A DNA stretch of 64,000 nt from Methylibium sp965279545. Lineage in GTDB: Bacteria; Pseudomonadota; Gammaproteobacteria; Burkholderiales; Burkholderiaceae_C. Shown piece by piece: positions 1 through 7,529 of the stretch. The stretch spans positions 3,534,001-3,598,000 of the forward strand of contig NZ_OZ257250.1 in NCBI RefSeq assembly GCF_965279545.1. The letters are read 5' to 3'. A program made the translations under genes and the position numbers. The notes beneath the pieces are model-generated. The model saw only the letters and a list, made by a program, of their open reading frames with translations. It was not told where the DNA came from and searched no databases. Position 1 is the first letter of the stretch. Every line of letters starts with the position of its first letter.

Positions 1-1
1 G

Positions 2-388
2 TGGGAAGCCAGAGCAGAGAAGTACGCCGTAGAGACCAAGGCTCAAGAAGACGAGGACGTGGCGTATATCTTGGCGAAGGTGCGGATAGATATTGAACGT
101 CTTCTTCGCGCGATTCTGGGTCGACGCGTGAAGACACTTTCCTCTAGTGCCAACATAATTCGAATGGCGAGTCTGCGGCAGCTCTTCAACGAGTTGGTGA
201 AATCCGACTCTCAGTACGAATCACTGTATGAGTCGTTCAACTACGTGAACCGCGTGTGCAACGCCGCCATTCATGGACAGATCGTGACCAAAGATCAGGC
301 AGCAGAGGCTCTGAAGCTCGGCGCGCTGATCATCGAAGTTCTGCAGCAGCACCCGGACGGAGGCGAGACCGCCCCAGCGTTGTTTTAA
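2..388 (+). CDS. HEPN/DUF4145-like protein, 5' end outside window
   Basis: The frame is open from base 2, so the real start probably lies upstream; the GTG at 59 is only the first in-window start candidate. The visible part is about 128 residues. Near the end is the motif RVCNAAIHG, an R-x6-H arrangement preceded by a helix and followed by another amphipathic helix, which resembles the active-site motif of HEPN domains and the C-terminal part of DUF4145 proteins. HEPN proteins are often RNases in toxin or defence contexts, but with the N-terminal part missing the role cannot be assigned. Base composition is clearly less GC-rich than the genes further right, suggesting acquired DNA. Confidence 0.5.
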   Translation, partial: WEARAEKYAVETKAQEDEDVAYILAKVRIDIERLLRAILGRRVKTLSSSANIIRMASLRQLFNELVKSDSQYESLYESFNYVNRVCNAAIHGQIVTKDQAAEALKLGALIIEVLQQHPDGGETAPALF

Positions 389-779
389 CGCGGCCTTGGC
401 GCCGCGTCCCGTGAGATTCAACGCCAGATCTAGCAGAGGCCGACTTGCGGCACCCGGATCGCAGCGGCTATGGCCAATCTTGAGCAGTCGTCCGCAGACA
501 CGCTTGGCATTGCCCTCGGCAAAGTCTCCGTCTGAGTGACTGCTTTCGGGCGAGAGCGCGATTGACCGCTACTGGCCGACTACAGACGCTCAAGGTGTTG
601 TCTTGTAAGGCGCCACGTCAGGGGGTGCGATCCTCGTTGTTAGTGCGGTCAGATGTTGCTTTTGAATCTCGAACGCCACGTTTGAACCTGTGGCGCCGGA
701 TATTGCGCGCTACCGACTTGCACGACAATGAAACGATCACGGCAAACATCGCGTCCGTGTGTGCCTCCAAGGACTTCTC
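389..779. other. Intergenic region without recognised gene
   Basis: About 390 bases between the HEPN-like gene and the membrane protein. Short frames exist on both strands but none has a ribosome binding site or a protein-like composition. Composition is near 55 percent GC by eye, below the rest of the window. I see no tRNA or clear attachment site. Confidence 0.4.
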
Positions 780-1580
780 ATGGAACTCGTCCAAGTTTTA
801 ATCGTGGCGTTCGGAGGCAGTGTTGCCGCGCTGGCTGTTACTGCCTTCCTTGGAAAGGCGCTGATCTCGCAACTGCTGGCGCGCGAGATGGAGGGGCTGC
901 GCAGCCGCTTGAAGGTCGAAGGCGACACGCTGGTGGAGTCGCTGAAAGCACGGTTGCAGCAGGATGCCCGCCTAGACGACAGGCAGTTTGCGCTTGCACA
1001 GGTAATGCGCCGCTACCAAGGCCCACTACTGCATGCGGTGTACGACTTACAAAGCCGCCTCTATAACATCCTTGTCAATCGTTTCTTCGACGTCTATCTA
1101 GTCGGCGGCTCGCCGACTCAGAAGCAATACGCTGCGTACAACACTTCATTTCTCATCGCCCAGTTTTTCGGATGGATAGAAATCATCCGTCAGGAAGTGC
1201 AGTTCATCGAGTTCGCCGAAGACGATAAGACTCGCCGTTTTTCGGATATTCGAGACGAAATTTACGGCCTGTGGCAGACGGATCGCTTCGGTGATCCACT
1301 GATGATCTGGGCGGGGGAGCAGCGGGGCATCGGTGAGCTGATGATCGAAATCCGGGGTGACCAGTTGACCTGCAAAGGCTATGCAACGTTTCTTAAATCG
1401 TTCGGTGCCGCTCAGGAGCAACTGGTGGATCGCCTGACGCAAGCCGTGCTGGCCAGCGCAACGAAGCAAGGAGTGCTTCACGATCGTCTGCTCGCCGTTC
1501 AGCACAAGTTGATTGAGATGCTTGAAGTGCTGGATCCGGACGGTCTTCGTTTTCGCGCAGTGTGGCGAACGAAGGCCTAG
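780..1580 (+). CDS. Membrane-anchored protein of unknown function
   Basis: 266 residues from the ATG at 780, which has an AGGA ribosome binding site at about 770-773; a GTG at 759 would add seven residues but lacks such a site. Residues 3-28 form one hydrophobic segment (likely membrane anchor), followed by a charged helical stretch (about residues 30-60) that could be a short coiled coil, then a mostly helical soluble domain containing YQGPLLHAVYDLQSRLYNI. I do not recognise the family with certainty; proteins of this shape are common in islands. Composition is GC-poor for this genome (around 50 percent in places), matching the gene to its left rather than to its right. Confidence 0.7.
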   Translation: MELVQVLIVAFGGSVAALAVTAFLGKALISQLLAREMEGLRSRLKVEGDTLVESLKARLQQDARLDDRQFALAQVMRRYQGPLLHAVYDLQSRLYNILVNRFFDVYLVGGSPTQKQYAAYNTSFLIAQFFGWIEIIRQEVQFIEFAEDDKTRRFSDIRDEIYGLWQTDRFGDPLMIWAGEQRGIGELMIEIRGDQLTCKGYATFLKSFGAAQEQLVDRLTQAVLASATKQGVLHDRLLAVQHKLIEMLEVLDPDGLRFRAVWRTKA

Positions 1581-1613
1581 TCCGGCGGTAGAGCGCAAGG
1601 AACTGGGCCGCCG

Positions 1614-3116
1614 TCAGCGCGCAGCCGCATCCCGCCACTCCACCGCCCCAAACCCATCCGCCCCGAGCAGCGTGTAGTACACCCCCACGGTGCCCAGCGT
1701 CTGCGTGCGGCTGCCGATCACCGGGTAGTCCGCGTCGCGGTGCGACCAGACGTACTTGACGCTCACCGCGTGCCGCTTGTAGAGCCGCCAGGTGAAGGCG
1801 GTGTCCACGCGCGAGATGTTGTCGCGCCCGGCCGAGCGGTTGGCAATGCTGCCCAGGAAGTACTTCTGGGCCGATACGTCGATGGAGCTGCTCGCTCCGC
1901 TGATCAAACGCAGCGCCAGGCTCAGGCGCGGCGCCACGCCGTAGTGGTAGTCGCGGTCGTCGGTCGTGCGGCGCGAGGTGCTGGCCGCGGAGTAGCCCAG
2001 GCCCGCGAGCACCGTGCCCTGCAGAGCCACCTGCTCGGAGGCCCACCACTGCCCGGTCGTGCCGAGCGAGAGCGCGGTGGTCGAGACGTTGAAGATCTGC
2101 GGCGCCACGTAGTCGTAGCTGCCGTACAGGCCCCACAGGCCGCGAACGGTGGCGCCGGCGGCGTAGTCGGTGCCGAACAGCAGGCCGCGGGTGGCGAGGG
2201 TCTCCACGCCGTTGGCGCTGGACACCACGCCGTGGAAGGCGAAGTAGTCGAACGGGCGCCGGTAGGTGTAGCCGTCCTTGCCGGGCAGGCCGTAGTCGAG
2301 CGCAAAGTCCACCACCGCCTCGTTGCGCTGCAGGTCCCTCGAGGTGCCGATGTCGTCCTGCGCCGCGCGCGTGGCGCCGATGCGCAGGCGGCTGTAGTAG
2401 ACCGGGTCGTTGTCGACGAAGGCGCCGTCGAAGCGCGAACCGAAGGTGAGCCGGGTGAAGCCCACAGACGGCGAGATGCCCGCGGCGATCACCTCGCGCC
2501 AGGCTTGCGGCAGGTCGCTCTTGCCGGTCAGCACGAGGTGGGCCATGCGGAACAGCGGTTCGCCGAGAAAGCTGCCGGCAATGCCGCTCGCGATCTGGTC
2601 ATTGCGTGACGGCGGGGTCTGCTCGCCGGCGATCTCCCACCCCGCACTGCCGGCAAAGGTGTAGCCGGCGGCTTCCCAGTAGCTCAGGCCGGTCGAGCGC
2701 GCGGCGCCGTGGTACAGCGAGCCCTGGTAGGGGTGGGCGAACTGGTTGACGTCGAACGGATCGTTGTCGATCACCCAGGGCCCGCGCAGGTTGCGCCGTA
2801 TCGAGGCCCCGCTGACGTCGTAGTCCCGCGTGCCGCTGAAGCGCCGGTTGTAGCGGTTCAGCAGGAAGTCGAAGCCGATGATCTCCAGCGCCGGGATGGC
2901 GTAGCTCTTGTCGGGCGTCTTCGCGGTCGCGGTCGCGGTCGCGGTCGCGGTCGGGTCGGCCGGCGTCTGTTCGGCGGCCGGATCGGGCAGCTCGGCGGCG
3001 GCCACCTTCGGCTCCGCCTGCGCGGCGGCGCACGGCGCGGCGAGCAGCAGCGCGAGCCCGGCAATGCCGCTCAGCAACGCGCGGGCACGCGGCGCGAGGA
3101 ACGACGTGTGTGGCAT
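1614..3116 (-). CDS. DUF3943 domain protein, probable outer-membrane beta-barrel
   Basis: 500 residues. An N-terminal signal peptide (about residues 1-32, arginine-rich then hydrophobic, ending AAQA) sends it to the envelope. A disordered Ala/Thr/Pro segment with a Thr-Ala dipeptide repeat follows (about residues 45-65). The DUF3943 core lies at about residues 85-210 and contains FAHPYQGSLYHGAAR and YEAAGYTFAGSAGWE-like sequence (here SYWEAAGYTFAGSAGWEIAG), both typical of that family. The C-terminal half is rich in alternating aromatic strands (YDYVAPQIF, YHYGVAPRLSLAL) and ends in a strand-like segment, as expected for a barrel. Substrate unknown. Divergent from the DUF2805 gene; no obvious partner. 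Confidence 0.75.
   Translation of the reverse strand: MPHTSFLAPRARALLSGIAGLALLLAAPCAAAQAEPKVAAAELPDPAAEQTPADPTATATATATAKTPDKSYAIPALEIIGFDFLLNRYNRRFSGTRDYDVSGASIRRNLRGPWVIDNDPFDVNQFAHPYQGSLYHGAARSTGLSYWEAAGYTFAGSAGWEIAGEQTPPSRNDQIASGIAGSFLGEPLFRMAHLVLTGKSDLPQAWREVIAAGISPSVGFTRLTFGSRFDGAFVDNDPVYYSRLRIGATRAAQDDIGTSRDLQRNEAVVDFALDYGLPGKDGYTYRRPFDYFAFHGVVSSANGVETLATRGLLFGTDYAAGATVRGLWGLYGSYDYVAPQIFNVSTTALSLGTTGQWWASEQVALQGTVLAGLGYSAASTSRRTTDDRDYHYGVAPRLSLALRLISGASSSIDVSAQKYFLGSIANRSAGRDNISRVDTAFTWRLYKRHAVSVKYVWSHRDADYPVIGSRTQTLGTVGVYYTLLGADGFGAVEWRDAAAR
2923..2952. repeat. Hexanucleotide tandem repeat (GCGGTC)5 inside the DUF3943 gene
   Basis: Five perfect GCGGTC units. On the coding (minus) strand they read ACC GCG repeats and give a run of Thr-Ala dipeptides in the linker after the signal peptide. 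A 6-base unit keeps the frame whatever the copy number, so slippage would only change linker length. Confidence 0.85.
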
Positions 3117-3275
3117 GTCGAACTCCGGTGGTTCGCCACATGGTCTTCGATGGCGCTGCTCCTGCCACCCGGACGAAGGCTCGACACGCTGTCAGTCGGT
3201 TCCCACACGGCGAGCGGTCGCGCCCGGCCGCGTCTCGTCCGGCGGCAACGCAGTCGCGGGCCGACAATCGGGGCC

Positions 3276-3500
3276 ATGGCGAAACCCATTCCCCGTCTGA
3301 CGGCCGAAGAGATCCGACGCGTGATCGACACCGCGTGGGACGACCGGCCGCCGTTCAGTGCGGTGCTGCGGCATCACGGGCTGTCGCCCGGCGAGCTGGT
3401 TCAACTGCTCAAGCGCGAACTCACGCCGAGCGCGTTCAAAGTCTGGACCGCGCGGACGAAGGCCGCACCACTGCGGCCCGCCCGACCGGGGCGGCGCTGA
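3276..3500 (+). CDS. DUF2805 / TIGR03643 family small protein
   Basis: 74 residues from the ATG at 3276. The sequence IPRLTAEEIRRVIDTAWDD near the start, followed by a PF-x2-V-x3-HGL segment and a basic FKVW-x-ART tail, matches the DUF2805 family of about 75-90 residue proteins found next to photolyase-type or other genes in many proteobacteria. The function of the family is not known; its helical, basic build suggests nucleic-acid or protein contacts, which is inference. An upstream in-frame extension exists but crosses the promoter region of the divergent DUF3943 gene and has no family support. Confidence 0.8.
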   Translation: MAKPIPRLTAEEIRRVIDTAWDDRPPFSAVLRHHGLSPGELVQLLKRELTPSAFKVWTARTKAAPLRPARPGRR

Positions 3501-3894
3501 CGGGCTGACCGCTCCGTCTGCTCGTACCGAGCGGTGCTGGCGAGGCCGCCGGGCGAGCGGCTCCGCTCATGTCCTCCGGGCCCGGCTTCGCCCGGCCCTC
3601 CCCCTCTACTTCGCTGCGCCGCTCACCCGACACCCTTGCCAGCACTCACCATCGCCGCCTGCCACGGCAGTCAAACCCCGGCGGGCCGCGGTGGTGGTAG
3701 CGCTGGGACGGGTCGTTGTGTGGAGTGAAGTCAAGGAGGAGGGGGCGGCCGTGAGGCCGACACCGGGGGAGTGAAGCCGCGCGAGAGGCGCCGGAAGGCG
3801 CCTCTCGGCTGCTGAACGCCCAGCCGCGATACAAGCGGCTGGGCATGAACGCAACACAGCGACCCGGCGCGGCGCCCCCGCCGACGTTTGGCAG
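3501..3894. other. Intergenic region with tandem hairpins
   Basis: About 390 bases between the DUF2805 gene and the convergent ProQ-like gene. No convincing reading frame. The right part holds two perfect stem-loops (separate entry); the left part contains several short GC-rich inverted repeats of the kind scattered through this genome. Confidence 0.5.
3782..3844. repeat. Two tandem perfect stem-loops, REP-like
   Basis: First stem: 11 bp, arms 3782-3792 and 3797-3807, with a GGAA loop (GNRA type). Second stem: 10 bp, arms 3818-3827 and 3835-3844, with a 7-base loop. They lie 10 bases apart, 50 bases beyond the ProQ-like stop codon. There is no T-run, so a standard intrinsic terminator is not evident; they may terminate or stabilise the ends of the two convergent transcripts, or be a repetitive extragenic element. 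Confidence 0.6.
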
Positions 3895-4563
3895 TCAGCG
3901 ACCCGGCTTGCCCGGCCTGCGTTCGCCGCGCCGGGCTTCGGGCGGCGGCGGCGGTATCGACGTGCGCCGTTCCCGCTCTTCCCGCGCTTGCGCAAGACGG
4001 GCCTCGAGTTCCGGCGCCGACAGCCCCTTGAGCGCGCAGAAGTTGGCTTGCGTGAGCGTGGTGGTCTCGTGGGCGCGCAGCAGCGCGGCGCGCCCGCGCT
4101 GAGCCTCGTCGTCCGCCGTGCGCGCGCGCCGGGCTTCGTCCTGCGCTGCGCGTTGCGCGCTGCGTTCGGCCGCGCGGCGCGCGTCGTGCAGGCTGCGGCG
4201 GCGCTCCAGCTCGCCGGTCGCGGCCTGGCGGTGGACATCGGTCACTTCGCCGGCCGGCTGGCCGTCGAGGTCCACGCGATGGGTCGCGCCTACCAGGGCC
4301 TTCAGGTAGGCCGTGCTCGTGGTGTGCCGGTGCAGGAAGCCCGACAGCGCCTTCTTCGTGAAGAGGCCCGGCGCACGCTGCTGTATGTCAGCCTGCACAC
4401 CCAGCTTCAGCGGCAGGAAGACGCCCGCGCCGAACGCGGCAGGAAACAACGGCGCCAGCTGCGCGGCCGTCGCGGCGGGCGAACGCTCGGCCGCGGCAGG
4501 CGCTGCATCTTCGGGGGCCGCAGGAGCAGTGCTGTCGGAGGAGGGCGAGGGGTGATCGGGCAC
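3895..4563 (-). CDS. ProQ/FinO family RNA chaperone
   Basis: 222 residues. A disordered Ala/Pro/Glu head (1-32) leads into the ProQ/FinO domain (about 33-115): LAPLFPAAFGAGVFLPLKLG, then FTKKALSGFLHRHTTS-x-AYLKAL and DLDGQPAGEVTDVHR, the usual order of conserved segments. A long Arg/Glu-rich helix (115-170) and a basic, Pro-rich tail follow. Family members bind structured RNA, especially terminators and sRNAs, and act in post-transcriptional control. This one lacks the C-terminal Tudor-like domain of E. coli ProQ, as is common in betaproteobacteria. It stands alone, convergent with the DUF2805 gene. Confidence 0.85.
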   Translation of the reverse strand: MPDHPSPSSDSTAPAAPEDAAPAAAERSPAATAAQLAPLFPAAFGAGVFLPLKLGVQADIQQRAPGLFTKKALSGFLHRHTTSTAYLKALVGATHRVDLDGQPAGEVTDVHRQAATGELERRRSLHDARRAAERSAQRAAQDEARRARTADDEAQRGRAALLRAHETTTLTQANFCALKGLSAPELEARLAQAREERERRTSIPPPPPEARRGERRPGKPGR

Positions 4564-4864
4564 GGTTCGGCGGCAGCGAAAGGGGGCGGTGCCGAATTGT
4601 CGCTGCAGTCATGGGCTGTTCCACGCCGCGCCGCGCCAGTCGGTCGCGGCGGCCCCTGACGCAGGCGCCGACCTGTGTTGCTTGCCGAACAGACGACGAA
4701 CCGCTCCGGACGTGGCTTCGGCAGCGTGCGCAGGTTTCCCTCCCGGCCGGGGCGCTTGATCTGCATCAGGCCTGCCGAGCGGCCCCGCGCCGATCATCGT
4801 GGCCAGGGACGCAGGCGCGTGCCGCGCGGCCCGCGAATCCCCGTTCACCAAAGGAACCTTTGAC
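4564..4864. other. Intergenic region, nothing recognised
   Basis: About 300 bases between the divergent ProQ-like gene and the small protein gene at 4865; it must hold both promoters. Overlapping short frames on both strands look like high-GC noise. The AAAGGAACC ribosome binding site of the right-hand gene lies at about 4850-4858. Confidence 0.4.
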
Positions 4865-5245
4865 ATGAGCCTCTTCCACGCCGTGGTCTGGACCGATCAC
4901 CAGACCGCCCAGGTGCTGCAGTTCGACGCCGAGCATGTGCTGGCACAGAAGGTCCGCGCGCACACGCACCACACCGCGCAGCATGGCAGCGCCGTGCGGT
5001 CGGAGCATGAGTTCTTCGGCGAGGTCTGCGATGCGCTCGACGGCATCAACGAGGTGCTGGTGACCGGCTCGCACACCGCGCTCGCCGACTTTCGCCACTA
5101 CGCCGACAAGCACCGGCCGCAGACCGCGGCCCGCATCGTCGCCTATGAAGTGGCAGACCATCCGAGCGAGAACCAGCTGATCGCGCTCGCGCGCAAGTAC
5201 TTCCTGCGGCACGACCAGATGGCCGGGACTCCCGCGCCGACCTGA
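4865..5245 (+). CDS. Translational-machinery-type small protein
   Basis: 126 residues from the ATG at 4865, preceded by AAAGGAACC. The pattern FHAVVWTDHQTAQVLQF, then histidine-rich KVRAHTHHTAQH, then EVLVTGSHTALADFRHY and ADHPSENQLIALARKYF is that of a Burkholderiales family commonly annotated as translational machinery protein, whose fold recalls the eRF1/Pelota middle domain. The actual role is not established; many members accompany stress or host-factor genes. No export signal, so cytoplasmic. Monocistronic as far as can be seen, with the TetR gene starting about 90 bases downstream. Confidence 0.7.
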   Translation: MSLFHAVVWTDHQTAQVLQFDAEHVLAQKVRAHTHHTAQHGSAVRSEHEFFGEVCDALDGINEVLVTGSHTALADFRHYADKHRPQTAARIVAYEVADHPSENQLIALARKYFLRHDQMAGTPAPT

Positions 5246-5316
5246 TCCGCGCGCCGCCGGTCGCCGCCGCCCGTCCCGGCGCATTGACCTCACGCACGGC
5301 GGGGGGTTGGAAACTT

Positions 5317-5336
5317 CATATGATGCTCGTCATATG
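5317..5336. promoter_or_regulatory. Palindromic operator overlapping the TetR start codon
   Basis: Arms CATATGA and TCATATG with a 6-base spacer. The same architecture (7-base arms, 6-base spacer ending TCG) recurs at 5992-6011 before the SDR gene, so both are probably bound by the TetR protein encoded between them. The left arm also contains TATGAT (5319-5324), a plausible -10 box; a transcript starting some 7 bases later would begin almost at the ATG at 5334. Confidence 0.7.
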
Positions 5337-5954
5337 AAAGCGCAGCGCAATGCGGCCGGCCGCGGCAACGGCCCCCCCGCCGACGGTCCGTCCCGCAAGG
5401 ACCTCACCCACGACCGCATCGTCGGCACCGCCGCGCGCGCGATCTGCCGCAGCGGCTACGACGGCACCGGCGTGGCCGACATCATGAAGGAGGCCGGGCT
5501 CACCCACGGCGGCTTCTATGCGCACTTCCCGTCACGCACCGCGCTGCTGGCCGAGGCGGCCGACCGCGCGGGGGCCGACAGCACCGAGCGGCTGCGCCGG
5601 GTCGTCGAGGGCTTGCCGGCGGCCAAGGCGCTCGATGCCCTCGTCGACCACTACCTGTCCGATGCCCACCTGAAGGCCACCGAGCTGGGCTGCCCGCTCG
5701 CCGCGCTGGCCTGCGACACACCGCGCCAGGCGCCCGAGGTGCGGGCCGCCGTGACGCAGCGCCTGAACGAGACCCTCGACCTGGTGGCGCAACTGCTGCC
5801 GGGCCGCAGCAAGGCCGACGCGCGCACGCAGGCGATGGCGGTGCTGAGCTGCCTGGTCGGCGCGATGGCGCTGGCCCGCGCGGCCGATGATCCGAAGCTG
5901 TCGCGCGCGCTGCGCCGGGCGTGCCGGCAGTCCCTGCAACAACGCCTGGGCTGA
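5334..5954 (+). CDS. TetR/AcrR family transcriptional regulator
   Basis: 206 residues from ATG 5334; a TTG at 5307 would add nine residues. Residues about 22-68 form the TetR helix-turn-helix (IVGTAARAICRSGYDGTGVA, then KEAGLTHGGFYAHFPSR, the HGGFYAHF type typical of regulators of SDR or efflux genes). The C-terminal ligand-binding half contains CPLAALACD, which matches the TetR_C subgroup with a conserved cysteine. It most likely represses itself and the downstream SDR gene through the two matching palindromes. No clear ribosome binding site precedes ATG 5334, so either the TTG start or leaderless translation is possible. Confidence 0.85.
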   Translation: MKAQRNAAGRGNGPPADGPSRKDLTHDRIVGTAARAICRSGYDGTGVADIMKEAGLTHGGFYAHFPSRTALLAEAADRAGADSTERLRRVVEGLPAAKALDALVDHYLSDAHLKATELGCPLAALACDTPRQAPEVRAAVTQRLNETLDLVAQLLPGRSKADARTQAMAVLSCLVGAMALARAADDPKLSRALRRACRQSLQQRLG

Positions 5955-5991
5955 GCCGCAACCGCAAGGCCCGGCCCCGGTTTTCGTCCGA

Positions 5992-6011
5992 CGTATGACG
6001 GTCGTCATACG
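5992..6011. promoter_or_regulatory. Palindromic operator upstream of the SDR gene
   Basis: Arms CGTATGA and TCATACG around a 6-base spacer; 35 bases before the SDR start codon. It matches the palindrome at the TetR start in arm length, spacer length and core (TATGA...TCGTCATA), which supports control by that TetR protein. Confidence 0.7.
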
Positions 6012-6045
6012 ACATCGCTTGCTCCATCCACCGAAAGGACACCCC

Positions 6046-6744
6046 ATGAAGATCAAAGACTCCGTCGCGCTGGTCACCGGCGCCAACCGCGGCCTCGGCC
6101 GCGCCTTCGCCGCCGCGCTGCTGGCCGGCGGGGCCCGCAAGGTCTACGCGGCCGCGCGCGACCCGGCCAGCGTCACGCTCGCCGGCGTCGTGCCGGTCGC
6201 GCTGGACGTGACGAATGCGCAGCAGGTGGCCGCGCTCGGGCGCGAGCTGGGCGACGTCACGCTGCTGATCAACAACGCCGGCATCCTGCGCAACAGCGGG
6301 CTGCTGCAGGCCGGCACGATCGAGGCCGCGCGCGCCGAGATGGAGACCCACTTCTTCGGCCCGCTGATGCTGAGCCAGGCCTTCGCGCCCACGCTGGCGC
6401 GCCACGGCGGCGGTGCGATCCTCAATGTGCTGTCGGTGCTGAGCTGGCTCAGTCTGCCGGGTGCCGGCACCTACTGTGCGTCGAAGGCGGCCGAGTGGTC
6501 GCTGACCAACGGCCTGCGCAACGAGCTGCGCGCGCAGGGCACGCAGGTCGTCGGCCTGCACGTGGGCTACATGGACACCGACATGGTCAAGGGCGTGGAC
6601 GCCGCGAAGACCGCGCCGGAAGACGTGGTGCGCCAGGCCCTCGCGGTGCTCGAGGCCGGCGGCTACGAGGTGCTGGCCGACGAGCTGAGCCGCCAGGTGC
6701 GCCAGGGCCTGTCGGCCGAGCCGGCGGTCTACGCGGGCGGCTGA
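6046..6744 (+). CDS. SDR family NAD(P)-dependent oxidoreductase
   Basis: 232 residues. Rossmann-fold cofactor motif TGANRGLGR at about 10-18, a DVT segment at about 51-53, NNAG at about 77-80, and the catalytic YxxxK as YCASK (Tyr143, Lys147), so a complete classical short-chain dehydrogenase. An AAAGGA ribosome binding site lies at 6034-6039. Substrate cannot be read from sequence. Its position behind a TetR gene with a shared operator suggests induction by a small hydrophobic or electrophilic compound that is also cleared by the enzyme; this is inference. Confidence 0.88.
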   Translation: MKIKDSVALVTGANRGLGRAFAAALLAGGARKVYAAARDPASVTLAGVVPVALDVTNAQQVAALGRELGDVTLLINNAGILRNSGLLQAGTIEAARAEMETHFFGPLMLSQAFAPTLARHGGGAILNVLSVLSWLSLPGAGTYCASKAAEWSLTNGLRNELRAQGTQVVGLHVGYMDTDMVKGVDAAKTAPEDVVRQALAVLEAGGYEVLADELSRQVRQGLSAEPAVYAGG

Positions 6745-6776
6745 TCCTTCGCGTGCGGGTGGACGGGTCGGGCTCG

Positions 6777-7406
6777 CTAGAAGAAGCCGGCCTTGCCGGC
6801 CGCCGCCACCGCGGACTTCACCAGCTCCGACACCTGCGCGTTCACGTCGTCGGTGGTCGACGCACGGGTCTTGGCCGTCCACATCAGGCGGGCGCTGGTC
6901 ACGTCGGTGAGCTGGCTGTTGGCGCCGTAGGCGGTGCTGGTCTTCGCGCCGCCGATCGGCAGCGAGATGCCGACGCCCCCGCCCACCGAGCGGCCGAAGC
7001 CGCCGACGCCCAGCCCGATCGACGGGCCGGGCTGCACCACCGTGGCGTCGGGCGCCACCGAAGTGAGCCAGATCGCCTTCGCGCCGGCGGCGCGCGCGGC
7101 GGCGAGGTAGGGCTCGGCGGCCGCGCTGCGCACGGTGCCGGCCGCCACCGCCGCCTGGACCACCGGCGAGGCGCCGTAGGCCACCAGCTCGGCCATCACG
7201 TGGTCCTGGCAGCCGCGTTGCAGGGCCAGGTCGGTGGCCTCGCACACCACCAGCAGCTTGCTGCCGCGCAGCGACTGGCCGGCGAACTGCGGCTCGACCC
7301 ACTGCGCATCGACCGGCGTCGACGCGCAGCCGGCCGCGACGAGGCCGGCCGCCAGCGCGGCCAGCGCGCGGCGCACGGTGCGCCATCCTGATGCGGCATG
7401 CGACAT
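6777..7406 (-). CDS. Putative outer-membrane lipoprotein
   Basis: 209 residues. An N-terminal arginine-containing hydrophobic segment ends in the lipobox-like LVAAGC (Cys27), so signal peptidase II processing is expected. The mature part has two Cys (near LLVVCEATD and QRGCQDHV) that could form a disulfide, then a Gly-rich region (GLGVGGFGRSVGGG) and a C-terminal helical segment. The layout resembles small lipoproteins of Burkholderiales with a DUF4136-like fold, but I cannot assign a family. Convergent with the SDR gene, divergent from pqiA. Confidence 0.65.
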   Translation of the reverse strand: MSHAASGWRTVRRALAALAAGLVAAGCASTPVDAQWVEPQFAGQSLRGSKLLVVCEATDLALQRGCQDHVMAELVAYGASPVVQAAVAAGTVRSAAAEPYLAAARAAGAKAIWLTSVAPDATVVQPGPSIGLGVGGFGRSVGGGVGISLPIGGAKTSTAYGANSQLTDVTSARLMWTAKTRASTTDDVNAQVSELVKSAVAAAGKAGFF

Positions 7407-7529
7407 GGGCGGGGATCCTGCTGAAGCGACGAGCCAGCTTACTCCGCCGCCCGCGCCGTCGTGCGCAGCGGACCCCTGGGCCGGCAGGGCTTGCGGGCGC
7501 TCGCCGCGGCGGTTTGTTAGGCTGGCGCC

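Noticed and set aside
562..801. 79-codon plus-strand frame before the membrane protein
   Set aside because: No ribosome binding site, no protein-like pattern, and it runs into the next gene in another frame.
2923..2952. Short regular repeat as a CRISPR array
   Set aside because: Units are 6 bases with no spacers and lie in a coding sequence.
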